Source: a virus. From it: 64,000 bases of DNA. The translations under genes and the position numbers were made by a program. The notes beneath the pieces are model-generated. The model was given only the letters and a program-made list of their open reading frames with translations. It had not been told where the DNA came from and did no database searches. The stretch spans positions 1 to 64,000 of the IMG/VR virus record IMGVR_UViG_3300043438_001421. The stretch is one strand, 5' to 3'. Of this stretch, positions 33,403 through 41,500 are shown one piece after another (position 1 is the first letter of the stretch; every line of letters starts with the position of its first letter).

Positions 33403-34425
33403 ATGAGCAGCAAAGATTTATTAGAAAAGGTAATTAATACTACTCAGATTGGCGCCGGTTCAGGCGGTATTCTGAATGCAAAGCAGGCAAATCGTTTTAT
33501 CGATTTTGTTTTCGATCAATCTGTCCTTATGAAGACGGCTCGCATCGTTCGTATGAACGAGCCAACCATCGACATTGATAAGGTTGATATCGGCCAGCGC
33601 ATTATGCGCAAGGCTACTGAAGGTACGGATGATGGCAGCAATGCTGATCCCACTTTCACGAAGATTTCTATGACCACCGTTAAGCTTCGCCTTGATTGGG
33701 AGCTTACCACTGAGGGTCTGGAAGACAATATTGAAGGTGACTCTCTGGAAGACCATGTAGCATCGCTTATGGCCCGCCAGACTGCAAATGATCTTGAGGA
33801 TCTTTTGATTCACGGTGATACCTCGGAGACTGGCCTTCCGTTGATTAAGGCTCTTAATGGCTTCCGTAAGCTTGCTAGAGCCAATGGCGTTGTTGTAGAC
33901 GCCGCTGGTGCAAACCTCACTCGCGCAGTATTTGATGCAGCGCTTCGTGATATGCCCAATAAGTACCTGCAGCGTCGGTCACAGCTTGCGTTCTCAACGT
34001 CAAGCTCGTTGCTTCAGGATTATATTCACAGTCTTACTCTTGATGTTGCCGCTAATGGTGGCCCTTCTGCTGGTTCTGTTCTTGGCGATGCTATCGTCAA
34101 TCAGGGCCTTGGTGGAGGTCAGGGTGGCGGTGCTGGTACGGCTTATGTCGCTGGCATTCGTCCATTCGGTATCCCGCTTCTTGAGATTCCTCTTTACGAG
34201 GAGACTGAGACTGGCTCATACACCGCTGCTACTGGTCAGCATGGTGTTGTTGAACTTACGTTCCCGCAGAACCGCATCGTCGGTATGCAGCGTGACATTG
34301 TTGTCTATCGTGAGTTTAAGCCCAAGAAGGATGCTATTGAGTACACTCAGTTCATTCGGGTTGCTTGTCAGATCGAAAATGCCGCTGCTTACGTTCACGT
34401 TCGCAACGTCAAGGTTCGTTCATAG
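33403..34425 (+). CDS. Major capsid protein (HK97 fold)
   Basis: 340 residues with AGGAGG before ATG 33403. An N-terminal helix, a long RIVRMNEPTIDIDKVDIG strand region (E-loop-like), the helical spine LEDHVASLMARQTANDLEDLLIHGD near residues 125-145 and a C-terminal P-domain strand IVVYREFKPKKDAIEYTQFIRVACQIEN fit HK97-type capsids. Gene position after the protease agrees. A Gly-rich loop (LGGGQGGGAGTA) near 240 is an oddity and probably a surface loop. Confidence 0.88.
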   Translation: MSSKDLLEKVINTTQIGAGSGGILNAKQANRFIDFVFDQSVLMKTARIVRMNEPTIDIDKVDIGQRIMRKATEGTDDGSNADPTFTKISMTTVKLRLDWELTTEGLEDNIEGDSLEDHVASLMARQTANDLEDLLIHGDTSETGLPLIKALNGFRKLARANGVVVDAAGANLTRAVFDAALRDMPNKYLQRRSQLAFSTSSSLLQDYIHSLTLDVAANGGPSAGSVLGDAIVNQGLGGGQGGGAGTAYVAGIRPFGIPLLEIPLYEETETGSYTAATGQHGVVELTFPQNRIVGMQRDIVVYREFKPKKDAIEYTQFIRVACQIENAAAYVHVRNVKVRS

Positions 34426-34452
34426 TAGTTAGTCACAATTTGTGATATGATT

Positions 34453-34476
34453 ATGCCGGGGAGAAATCCCCGGCAT
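34453..34476 (+). terminator. Terminator after major capsid gene
   Basis: A perfect 10-bp stem ATGCCGGGGA/TCCCCGGCAT with a GAAA tetraloop, followed by TTTATCATTTT. A promoter-like TGATATGAT lies just before it (34443-34451) but would start inside the hairpin, so the terminator reading is favoured. Confidence 0.75.
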
Positions 34477-34498
34477 TTATCATTTTAAGGAGAATTGT

Positions 34499-34843
34499 AT
34501 GCCCCCTGCAAAGAAATCGCTTACAGAGGAAAATACGGGGCAATCAGAGGAGTCTGAGAGCACTGTCGCTAGTAAGCCAGCAAGGAAGATTGTGAAGAAA
34601 GTTGAAGTTTCTGATCTTCATGTAGAAGATTCTAATGATCCTATTTCCAAAATTAATCAAGAACAGGTCATGGTTTACATGAAGAGTGGTTATTCGTATT
34701 CTTCTCCGGAAGTCTCGTTTACCAGAGATAAGCCTTTTCGTCTGATGAACCCTATTGACGCTGCAAGGTTAATTAGTAGCATGGATTATCGTTTTGCATA
34801 TGCAAATAAAGAGCAGGTTGAAGAGTTCTATTCGCTTGGTTAA
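34499..34843 (+). CDS. Head-module hypothetical protein
   Basis: 114 residues. The first 50 are Lys/Ser/Glu-rich and disordered; a globular C-terminal part carries YMKSGYSYSSPEVSFTRDKPF near 62-82 and a helical AARLISSMDYRFAYANKEQV. AGGAG lies upstream of ATG 34499. Position between capsid and connector genes suggests a head or neck role. No family is recognised. Confidence 0.6.
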   Translation: MPPAKKSLTEENTGQSEESESTVASKPARKIVKKVEVSDLHVEDSNDPISKINQEQVMVYMKSGYSYSSPEVSFTRDKPFRLMNPIDAARLISSMDYRFAYANKEQVEEFYSLG

Positions 34844-34855
34844 AAAACGTGATGG

Positions 34856-34864
34856 TGTTATACT
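34856..34864 (+). promoter_or_regulatory. Extended -10 promoter (TGT-TATACT), leaderless
   Basis: TGTTATACT lies six bases before ATG 34871 with no ribosome-binding site, giving the connector gene its own start within the late region. Confidence 0.45.
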
Positions 34865-34870
34865 TTTCAT

Positions 34871-35746
34871 ATGAACACTTATTCTCCTTACAATGCTGTA
34901 ACAGAGAGCTTCACATATCCAAGCGCCCCAGACGCAGGCACCGCTACTGCCACCGTATATTATGACTTAGGAGACACTGTTGTTGCTGCAACAGCTCCTA
35001 CGCTGGTTAGCGGAAACAATTATTCGATCACAATTGCCGACGATCTCATGGGAGCTGCTGGAGTTTATAGAATCAAATGGTCTTGTAATATTTCTACAAC
35101 CCCTTTTTACGCTTACACAGAGTTCAAGATTGAGGATACCTATGTATCCAGCGAAAGCTTTTTCTCTGAATTTCCTGAATACGATCTCCCCCAGTATACC
35201 TCTAGATTTGCTTCAGTTGAGAAGGTAGCTAGGCGCATTATTGATACTTATACAGGCCAGGATTTTCAGTTTATAAAAAACAAGACTTATAAGTATGATG
35301 GAAATGATAGATCAGTACTCTATCTTGGTTCCCGCCTTAACTCTTTCACTAGCGTTCTTGTGGATGATACAGATTATACAACTGCTGTCCGAGTTGATTT
35401 TAGATCAAAGTATTATTTGAAAACCATCTATCCGGCTCCAAGTATTGAGGAATCTAACACGGAAGACATTAGGGCAAAAGTTTTCCCCAAGAACTCTACT
35501 GTATATGTAACTGGAGACTGGGGTTGGCTGAGTGTCCCTTGGGAGATCCAGCAGGCCTGCTCTCTTCTTATTTCTGATTTGCTCAATGATGTCAAGAGAG
35601 AAAATCGTCGCTATGGAATTAAACGAATAGAGCAAGATTCTCATAGAATTGAGTTTGATACGTCAATCTTCAATTCGACTGGGAATATCGATGTCGATAC
35701 ATTGCTTATGGACTTTGTGGTTTGGACGATGGATTATGTCACCTGA
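34871..35746 (+). CDS. Ig-like domain fused to head-tail connector
   Basis: 291 residues. About 1-90 are strand-rich (ATATVYYDLGDTVVAA, GVYRIKWSC) and look like an Ig/BppU-like beta domain. About 95-291 resemble HK97 gp6/SPP1 gp15-type connectors: a helical N-terminus (FASVEKVARRIIDTYTGQDF), a strand section and TGDWGW-LSVPWEIQQACSLLISDLL near 217-243. The second part should bind the portal ring from below. The fusion is unusual and may display the beta domain on the neck. Confidence 0.72.
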   Translation: MNTYSPYNAVTESFTYPSAPDAGTATATVYYDLGDTVVAATAPTLVSGNNYSITIADDLMGAAGVYRIKWSCNISTTPFYAYTEFKIEDTYVSSESFFSEFPEYDLPQYTSRFASVEKVARRIIDTYTGQDFQFIKNKTYKYDGNDRSVLYLGSRLNSFTSVLVDDTDYTTAVRVDFRSKYYLKTIYPAPSIEESNTEDIRAKVFPKNSTVYVTGDWGWLSVPWEIQQACSLLISDLLNDVKRENRRYGIKRIEQDSHRIEFDTSIFNSTGNIDVDTLLMDFVVWTMDYVT

Positions 35747-36116
35747 GCGATCTTATATAAGGTTTGCCCACAAGGTAGATCTTTATACTAAAATTACAAC
35801 TAAGAACGATATGGGTCAGAATAAGGCAGGGTGGAATATTTCTGTAAATGGTCAGAGATGTTCCTATGTTCCTTCTGGTTCAAGTACTGCTATTCGCATC
35901 ACTCCTTCGGTGGAGGAAGCTGATTATTTTACTGTCTACTTCCCTCATGACGCCGATGTCAATTATTCAACAAGATTTAAGGATTTGCGGGTAATTGTCG
36001 GGGAAGAAATTATTGAGCCTAAATGGATGCAGGTAATCCAGATTGACAAGCATATCTCCTTCACAGGCCATCTTCAGCATTTGCAGGTTAAATTGAAGAG
36101 CGTGATCGAACCATGA
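35736..36116 (+). CDS. Head closure (head-tail stopper) protein
   Basis: 126 residues from ATG 35736; the reading frame is open upstream but that part lies inside the connector gene. SPERSYIRFAHKVDLYTKI and a later LRVIVGEEIIEPKWMQVIQI, with strands between, fit SPP1 gp16-like stopper proteins. It overlaps the connector by 11 bases and the next gene by four. Confidence 0.65.
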   Translation: MSPERSYIRFAHKVDLYTKITTKNDMGQNKAGWNISVNGQRCSYVPSGSSTAIRITPSVEEADYFTVYFPHDADVNYSTRFKDLRVIVGEEIIEPKWMQVIQIDKHISFTGHLQHLQVKLKSVIEP

Positions 36117-36520
36117 GTGTGGAGAATATCAAAGCGATAGAAAGAGCTTCGGAGAAGATCATCGCCTCAGAGCGAAAGTATAAAGTCAGGAATGTTCAGA
36201 TTACTTTTGTGCTTTATGCTGCTATAAGAAGAAATCTTTCTCAAGCGATTGGCGATAAAAGCAAGCATTTTATCGTGAAAATTGAGCCGGGCGTTGGCTA
36301 TATGAAGGTTGTTTTGAAGCCTAAGGATGCTGTTGGCTCTTATATTTATTGGGGCACAAAGAGGCATAGTATTTCATCTTCAGAGCCAATGCCTATTGGT
36401 AATAGTAGATTTGCTAGAAATGTGAGTCATCCCGGAACGGACTCTATGAAGCAAAAGATTGATGGTGCCGTAAGGAAATCTTTGGCGGAGGTACGAATGG
36501 TTATGAAGGTGATGAGATGA
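36113..36520 (+). CDS. HK97 gp10-like neck/tail completion protein
   Basis: 135 residues. YIYWGTKRHSISSSEPMPIG near 82-101 and FARNVSHPGTDSMK near 104-117 are hallmarks of the HK97-gp10/minor capsid group at this position in siphoviruses. N- and C-termini are helical. It overlaps both neighbours by four bases. Confidence 0.75.
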   Translation: MSVENIKAIERASEKIIASERKYKVRNVQITFVLYAAIRRNLSQAIGDKSKHFIVKIEPGVGYMKVVLKPKDAVGSYIYWGTKRHSISSSEPMPIGNSRFARNVSHPGTDSMKQKIDGAVRKSLAEVRMVMKVMR

Positions 36521-36924
36521 TTGCCGTAGACATTAATCCTGTATTGACAGCCTATCTTGTATCTCAGGGATATCGTGATATAGAGATAACCCCGTTAACT
36601 GGGTATGGAGATTCTCCTGCTCCCTTTATCACTTGGGAAGAGTCTGTTGCCACAAGGAACTCAGAGCAGTACTGGCTCAGAGATTCTGTCTTGACATATT
36701 ATGTATATGATACAGATTTGTCTAGGGCTAGAGATATAGCTAAGGATATTGAAGATTTCCTTCACGTTGGAGATCTAATATCAACCATCAAGATTGATAT
36801 GACAAATCCTACGTATAGGCTTTGCTGGTGCAGGATGGCTAGTGGCGATATGTTCGCCCCTCTTGAGAGGGATGGCTTTGCCAGTATAGTAAGATCTTTC
36901 GAAGTTGGCTTTGTTGAACTTTGA
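36517..36924 (+). CDS. Tail terminator protein
   Basis: 135 residues, alpha/beta. TYYVYDTDLSRARDIAKDIEDFL and a C-terminal RSFEVGFVEL strand, with its position between gp10-like and tail-tube genes, fit tail terminator (gpU/gp17-like) proteins that cap the tube at the head end. Sequence evidence alone is modest. Confidence 0.65.
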   Translation: MIAVDINPVLTAYLVSQGYRDIEITPLTGYGDSPAPFITWEESVATRNSEQYWLRDSVLTYYVYDTDLSRARDIAKDIEDFLHVGDLISTIKIDMTNPTYRLCWCRMASGDMFAPLERDGFASIVRSFEVGFVEL

Positions 36925-36953
36925 TTGCTTTATAAGAAATGTGAGGATATCCT

Positions 36954-37145
36954 ATGTATAGAGCAATAACTTATATTGGTAAAGGCTCTGGCAAGGTAGT
37001 AAGATTTAAAAATAAGGTCTATGAATTTGAGTGGCAAAAATCCTTAGGGATTGGAAATCGCTCAGATGAAGTTGAGTTTGATCATGCAATGAGAATTGCT
37101 AAGAGAAAAACTAAAAAAGGTAAAAAGCTATTTATTTTGGAATAG
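36954..37145 (+). CDS. Small basic protein in the neck region
   Basis: 63 residues with GAGGA upstream of ATG 36954. YRAITYIGKGSGKVVRFKNKVYEFEW is a beta-hairpin-like start, followed by a Lys-rich tail. Short proteins of this type recur between tail terminator and tube genes; the role is unknown. Confidence 0.55.
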   Translation: MYRAITYIGKGSGKVVRFKNKVYEFEWQKSLGIGNRSDEVEFDHAMRIAKRKTKKGKKLFILE

Positions 37146-37155
37146 GAGGAAAAAA

Positions 37156-37701
37156 ATGGCAGTAACATTTTCGAACATTATCACTGGTGAAGGCATCCTT
37201 TCGATTGGTAACACTGTTGGCACGGTATCTGATATCGGCGCCACTCAAGACGGTGCTGAAATCGCTTGGGAACCTGACATGGTTGACATCGAAATCGATC
37301 AGTTCGGTGACGCAGCTCGCGTTATCGTTTCAAAGATCAAGGTTTCGATCAAGACAAAGCTCGCTGAAGCTACCCTTGAGAACCTTGCTTACTCATGGAA
37401 CCTGCAGACCTCTGGCCCTGAGTCAGAGCTCACGTATGGTGGAGCAAGCACGACTCTTCGTATGGGTATTCAGTCAGTCTATCCCGTAGAGCGTGCAATT
37501 ACTCTTGTAGGTAACGCTCCCGGCACAAGTGGCACAGTCACTAAGACTCGTACTTATAGCTGCGGCAGAGTTATTCAGTACAGCTCTTCATCACATATGC
37601 TGAAGCGTGCTGAGAATGCAGCTTATCCTGTCGATTTCCGTATTCTCCCAAACCCGGCAAACACGGGTCAGGAATACGGCACCATTGTCGATCAGATCTG
37701 A
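37156..37701 (+). CDS. Major tail (tube) protein
   Basis: 181 residues from ATG 37156, chosen because AGGAGG lies seven bases upstream. Alternating strands (IVSKIKVSIKTKLAEATLENLAYSW near 55-80) and a C-terminal VDFRILPNP fit a beta-sandwich tail tube protein. It lies right before the tail assembly chaperone pair, the usual place. A terminator and a new promoter follow. Confidence 0.82.
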   Translation: MAVTFSNIITGEGILSIGNTVGTVSDIGATQDGAEIAWEPDMVDIEIDQFGDAARVIVSKIKVSIKTKLAEATLENLAYSWNLQTSGPESELTYGGASTTLRMGIQSVYPVERAITLVGNAPGTSGTVTKTRTYSCGRVIQYSSSSHMLKRAENAAYPVDFRILPNPANTGQEYGTIVDQI

Positions 37702-37729
37702 TAATTAAGTTAAAACACATTCACACTTT

Positions 37730-37753
37730 GAGGGACAGAGCAATCTGTCCCTC
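37730..37753 (+). terminator. Terminator after tail tube gene
   Basis: A perfect 9-bp stem GAGGGACAG/CTGTCCCTC with a six-base loop, followed by TTTGTGTT. It would lower expression of the downstream chaperones relative to the tube protein. Confidence 0.7.
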
Positions 37754-37757
37754 TTTG

Positions 37758-37766
37758 TGTTATAAT
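37758..37766 (+). promoter_or_regulatory. Extended -10 promoter (TGT-TATAAT) for tail genes
   Basis: TGTTATAAT starts five bases after the terminator and is followed by AGGAG and ATG 37794. It would drive the chaperone and tape measure genes. Confidence 0.5.
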
Positions 37767-37793
37767 GTGCATTGACCTTACAGGAGTGTGTTT

Positions 37794-38090
37794 ATGGCTA
37801 AGATTAATAATATTCGTCCGGGAGTTGAAGTTTCTTTCTCAGATAAGACGAGAACGATTTACCCGGTTTCCCTTCGTCAGCTTCGAAAGCTGAATGCAGT
37901 TATGAAGGAAATGGAAAATTCTGAAGATGATGACAAGTCAGTAGATCTCATGGTTGAGGCTGCTCAGGTTATCCTTTCTGCTATTGAGCCCGAAATCGCT
38001 GATGATCCTGAACTTGTGGAAGATCTTCTTGATATCAAGTCATTCAATCAGCTTATTTCTGCTGCAATGGGGACTGACCCAAACGCATAG
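37794..38090 (+). CDS. Tail assembly chaperone, short form (gpG-like)
   Basis: 98 residues from ATG 37794 (AGGAG, spacing seven; a GTG at 37788 is in frame but too close). A strand-rich start (GVEVSFSDKTRTIYPVSLRQLRKL) then acidic helices with a DDPELVEDLLDIKSFNQLI segment. The position directly before the tape measure and the frameshift site at its end identify it. Such chaperones coat the tape measure during tail assembly and are not kept in the virion. Confidence 0.85.
   Translation: MAKINNIRPGVEVSFSDKTRTIYPVSLRQLRKLNAVMKEMENSEDDDKSVDLMVEAAQVILSAIEPEIADDPELVEDLLDIKSFNQLISAAMGTDPNA
38078..38084 (+). other. Programmed -1 frameshift slippery site CCCAAAC
   Basis: In the zero frame this reads C-CCA-AAC, exactly the X-XXY-YYZ pattern, two codons before the stop TAG at 38088-38090. 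A stem AGGTGAC/GTCACCT (38098-38120) lies downstream. A slip back by one base continues into the frame that is open to 38494. Confidence 0.88.
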
Positions 38091-38494
38091 GCGGGGGAGG
38101 TGACGGAGAAGATGTCACCTTTGATGATATACCCCTAACTTTGCTTGAGCAGGAAGTTTTCTGCGAATGTGGTTCTTGGAAGAACTTCCTTGATTTAGAA
38201 GAGTCTTTGTCTCTTGACGAGCTTATCGTTCTTTACGAAGCTACCGTTGAGAGGCAGTCTCGCGCATTGAAGTCGATGGCGGCTGCTGCGGGGGCCGAGA
38301 TATCTGATGATCAGTCAGCGATCCAGTATATCTACTCTGATTCAGATTCGGAGAAGTCTGAGGAGCGGAGTTATAGACCTGCTGCGTTAATTGATCCGAA
38401 GGTTGGTGGAGAGGTAACTCCGGCTTTTGGTGAAAGTGAAGTATATAAGTTGCCTATAAATCTTGGTTATTCTATAATTGAGGGTGAGCAATAA
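38078..38494 (+). CDS. Tail assembly chaperone extension, made by -1 frameshift (gpGT-like)
   Basis: The frame is open from the slippery site with no good start of its own. The extension begins RIGGGGDGEDVTFDD, then has a CECGSWKNFLDLEESLSLDELIVLYEA helical part and an acidic tail ending GYSIIEGEQ. With the 97 codons before the slip, the fused protein would have 233 residues. In other siphoviruses the long form binds both tape measure and tail tube. Confidence 0.85.
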   Translation, partial: PKRIGGGGDGEDVTFDDIPLTLLEQEVFCECGSWKNFLDLEESLSLDELIVLYEATVERQSRALKSMAAAAGAEISDDQSAIQYIYSDSDSEKSEERSYRPAALIDPKVGGEVTPAFGESEVYKLPINLGYSIIEGEQ

Positions 38495-38521
38495 TCCGAA
38501 AGGATTAAGTGAGTGTGAGAT

Positions 38522-41500
38522 ATGGCCGTAGGTGCTACCGGACAAGATGAGACAATTAAGATTGGCGTCCAGACAAGCATTGTTGGCGTTAAAGAAAGCA
38601 TTGATAAGCTCAAGGATCTTAGTAGACAACTTACAGCTATTGATAAGCAGCTTAGATCTGGCTTAGATTCATCATCTCTAACCAAGCAGTTTGGTGATAT
38701 TGCCAAACAATTTGAGAAGGTAACGAAAACCGTTACAACTGGTAGCGCTGAATCTCAGAAGTCTATAGAAAAAATAACTGCTCAGGTTAATAAGCTTAAT
38801 GCTGAAATGGCTAAGGTTCAGAAGTCTAAGGGTATTGGTTTTGTAGGAAATCAACAAGATCTTAAGGCAATGAAAGCCTATAAAGATAGACTTGACACAG
38901 TTGGGCACGCCGTTATGGCTCAGCCGAAAAATTTCGGTATGGCTATTCAAAATATCCGCAGATTTAGACAAGATATGCATGATACCTCTAAGGTGGGTAT
39001 TGCAACTGCCGCAAGTTTGAGGGCAATTGATGGTGGACCTCCTGCTTTTATGCAGGCGTTAAATAATTCTCAAAAGCTTAAACTTAGCCTTGGCGTTGTT
39101 AGGGAAAACCTTACGGCTGTGGCCCTTCAGTTCCGGAGTCAAGCTAAGGATATGCAGTGGGTTGGCCGTCAGATGGCCGAAGGTATTACCCTGCCCATTG
39201 TTGGCTTGGGTACGATGGCTGTTAGATCTTTTATGGCGGTTCAGTCTGAGATGATTCAGTTGCAGAAGGTTACTGAGTTCGGATTCGGCAAATCGAAAGA
39301 AGACGCTGATGCCTTTTATGATTCTCTAGTAAATGGCGCCGATGGCATTAGAGAGATGTCTAGAGAGTTTGGTGTTAGCAGGAAGGCCTCTACTGGTCTT
39401 TTCAAAGATGTCGCTGCTCTTGGTATTGATAGTGAACAGGGTATTAAGAGTTTCTCTAGAGCTGTAAGTGAAATTGGTATGGTTGGAGAAGTTGATACAG
39501 ATACAGCTATGCAGTTTTTCAGGACTATGAATGCTATTTTCGTTGATGGCGAAGTTGATACTGGGGGGCTTGAAAAGACTAGAGATCTTATGGCTCAGAT
39601 GAGTGCTGTGGCTGATGAGACTTCCTTGCAGCTTAAAGATCTTGCTGCAGCATTCCCGGAAGTTGCTCCTGTCATGGAGAAGATGGGGTTCAGCGCCGGT
39701 GGCGTTGCCGCTGCTTTGGCTGGTATGTATAAGCGTGGTATTCCTGCTACTGAAGCTGCTCACGGTTTGAAGTTCGCTTTACAAAGACTTGTTTCGCCTA
39801 CCAAAGACTCTGCAGAACTTATCAAGAAGATGGGCTTTTCATTCTTTGATGCTGGGGGGAATGTTAAAAAAGCGGATATCGAGGTTATGGCTTTAGCTAA
39901 AAATCTAAGTGAAATGAGCGCCGAACAAGCAAGCAAAGCCCTTGGTGAACTTTTCGGATTGCGTCAAACAGCGAGAATGCAATCATTTTTTCAAGATGTA
40001 AATATCGGCAGACAAGAGCTCGAAAAGCTTGAAAGAACAGGCCGGGGGGCTTCTGAGATGACCTCCGATTATGCCAGAGGTCTTGTTGCGTCAGGTGAAT
40101 TTGCTGGTGCAGCATTGAAGCCGATGGATAGATATAATAGAGCTCTTGAGGAAATTAAGAAAGATCCTACTACTGGTATTAAAAGGCTTAAGGCTAGTTT
40201 TGATGATTTCAAGGTAGGGCTTGGAGCAGCTATAGCTCCCGCACTCATCAGAGTGGGGGAGATTGTTATGAAGATTTTAGATCTCTTTAATAAGTTACCT
40301 AATTCTATCCAGCTTTCGATTGTCGGTGCAGCAGTGTTTCTTGCAGCGTTGGCTCCTATAATGATAATCCTTGCACAAATGCAACACGCATTTGTTACTT
40401 TAGGCAGTGTGGCATTGCGAGCTTTGCCTAAGTTGGCTCCAAACTTTACCGCTGGTAGGGCTATAGGATCGATAGGGGCGGGTCAGAGTACTGCTGTTCA
40501 GACTGGTAATAAATTTACTGCAGTACACGGGCTCAAAGATAGATTTAGATATGCCCTTGGTATGCCCACTTCGGCTGAGAAGGCTGTTTCGGCTGCTGGG
40601 GGTGCTGCCAAGACCGGCTCTTTGGGGCCGGAGACTGCTGCTACCGGAGCTCTTACTACTGCAAAAGATAATTTGACAGTCGCTTCAAATAGGCTTGCTG
40701 CTGCAGAGGCAAGGGAAGCTGCTGCTCATCAAGGGACTACGACGGCGGTAGCCACTCAGGCTACTGCTACGGAAGCAGCGTCGAAGAAGGCGGTAGCCTC
40801 TCAAGTTGCCGCTACACAAGCAGCGTCGAAAAAAAATGCAGCTGCTGCCATGACTCCACTTCAACAAATGCAACAAGCTAGAAGAAAAATTGATGAGAAT
40901 AACAAGAAAATTCTTCAAAGCGGAGGGTTCAAGCCTACTGGAGCTAAGTTTGGCGGGGCGTATACGAAGAATGGAAAGTTTGCAGCTGCAGCAGAAGCAG
41001 ACGCGTATCTTAAAGAGCATCTTGCTAGGCAAAAAGCTGCAGAAAAAGTTAGAGCTAATGCTCAAAGAAATCAAGATAATTTGCGTAAGTATAACGCAGT
41101 TAGAGCAGAAAAAAGTACAGCTAGCGCTGTGGCTGCACAGAGGGCAAAGGATGCAGCGGCTGCTAACAAGGCTTCTGCTGCGCAAGCGGCGGTTGCCAGC
41201 AGAGCTGCTTCTGCGCAAAATATTCAGAATGTAAGAAAAGTTTTGGGTCCTACAGCGGCATCAAGTGCTCCTACCGCTGTTGCTGGCGCTAGCGCTGGTC
41301 AGGTTGCTATGGTTAATGCAATAAGGGCGAGGGAAGCGGCTAGGCTTGCACAGATTGCGCAAGCTGCGCAACCTCCTGTTCCTCCTATTCCGCCTGCGGT
41401 TAAGACTCCGCTTATTGCTGCGGGCGCTGCGGATAAGACGAGCGCCATCTTCAAGTCTTTGTGGTTATCTGCTAGTACTACATTCTTTTCTCCTATTGGC

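Noticed and set aside
34443-34451. Promoter TGA-TATGAT after the capsid gene
   Set aside because: The predicted start falls inside the 10-bp terminator hairpin; the terminator explains the sequence better.
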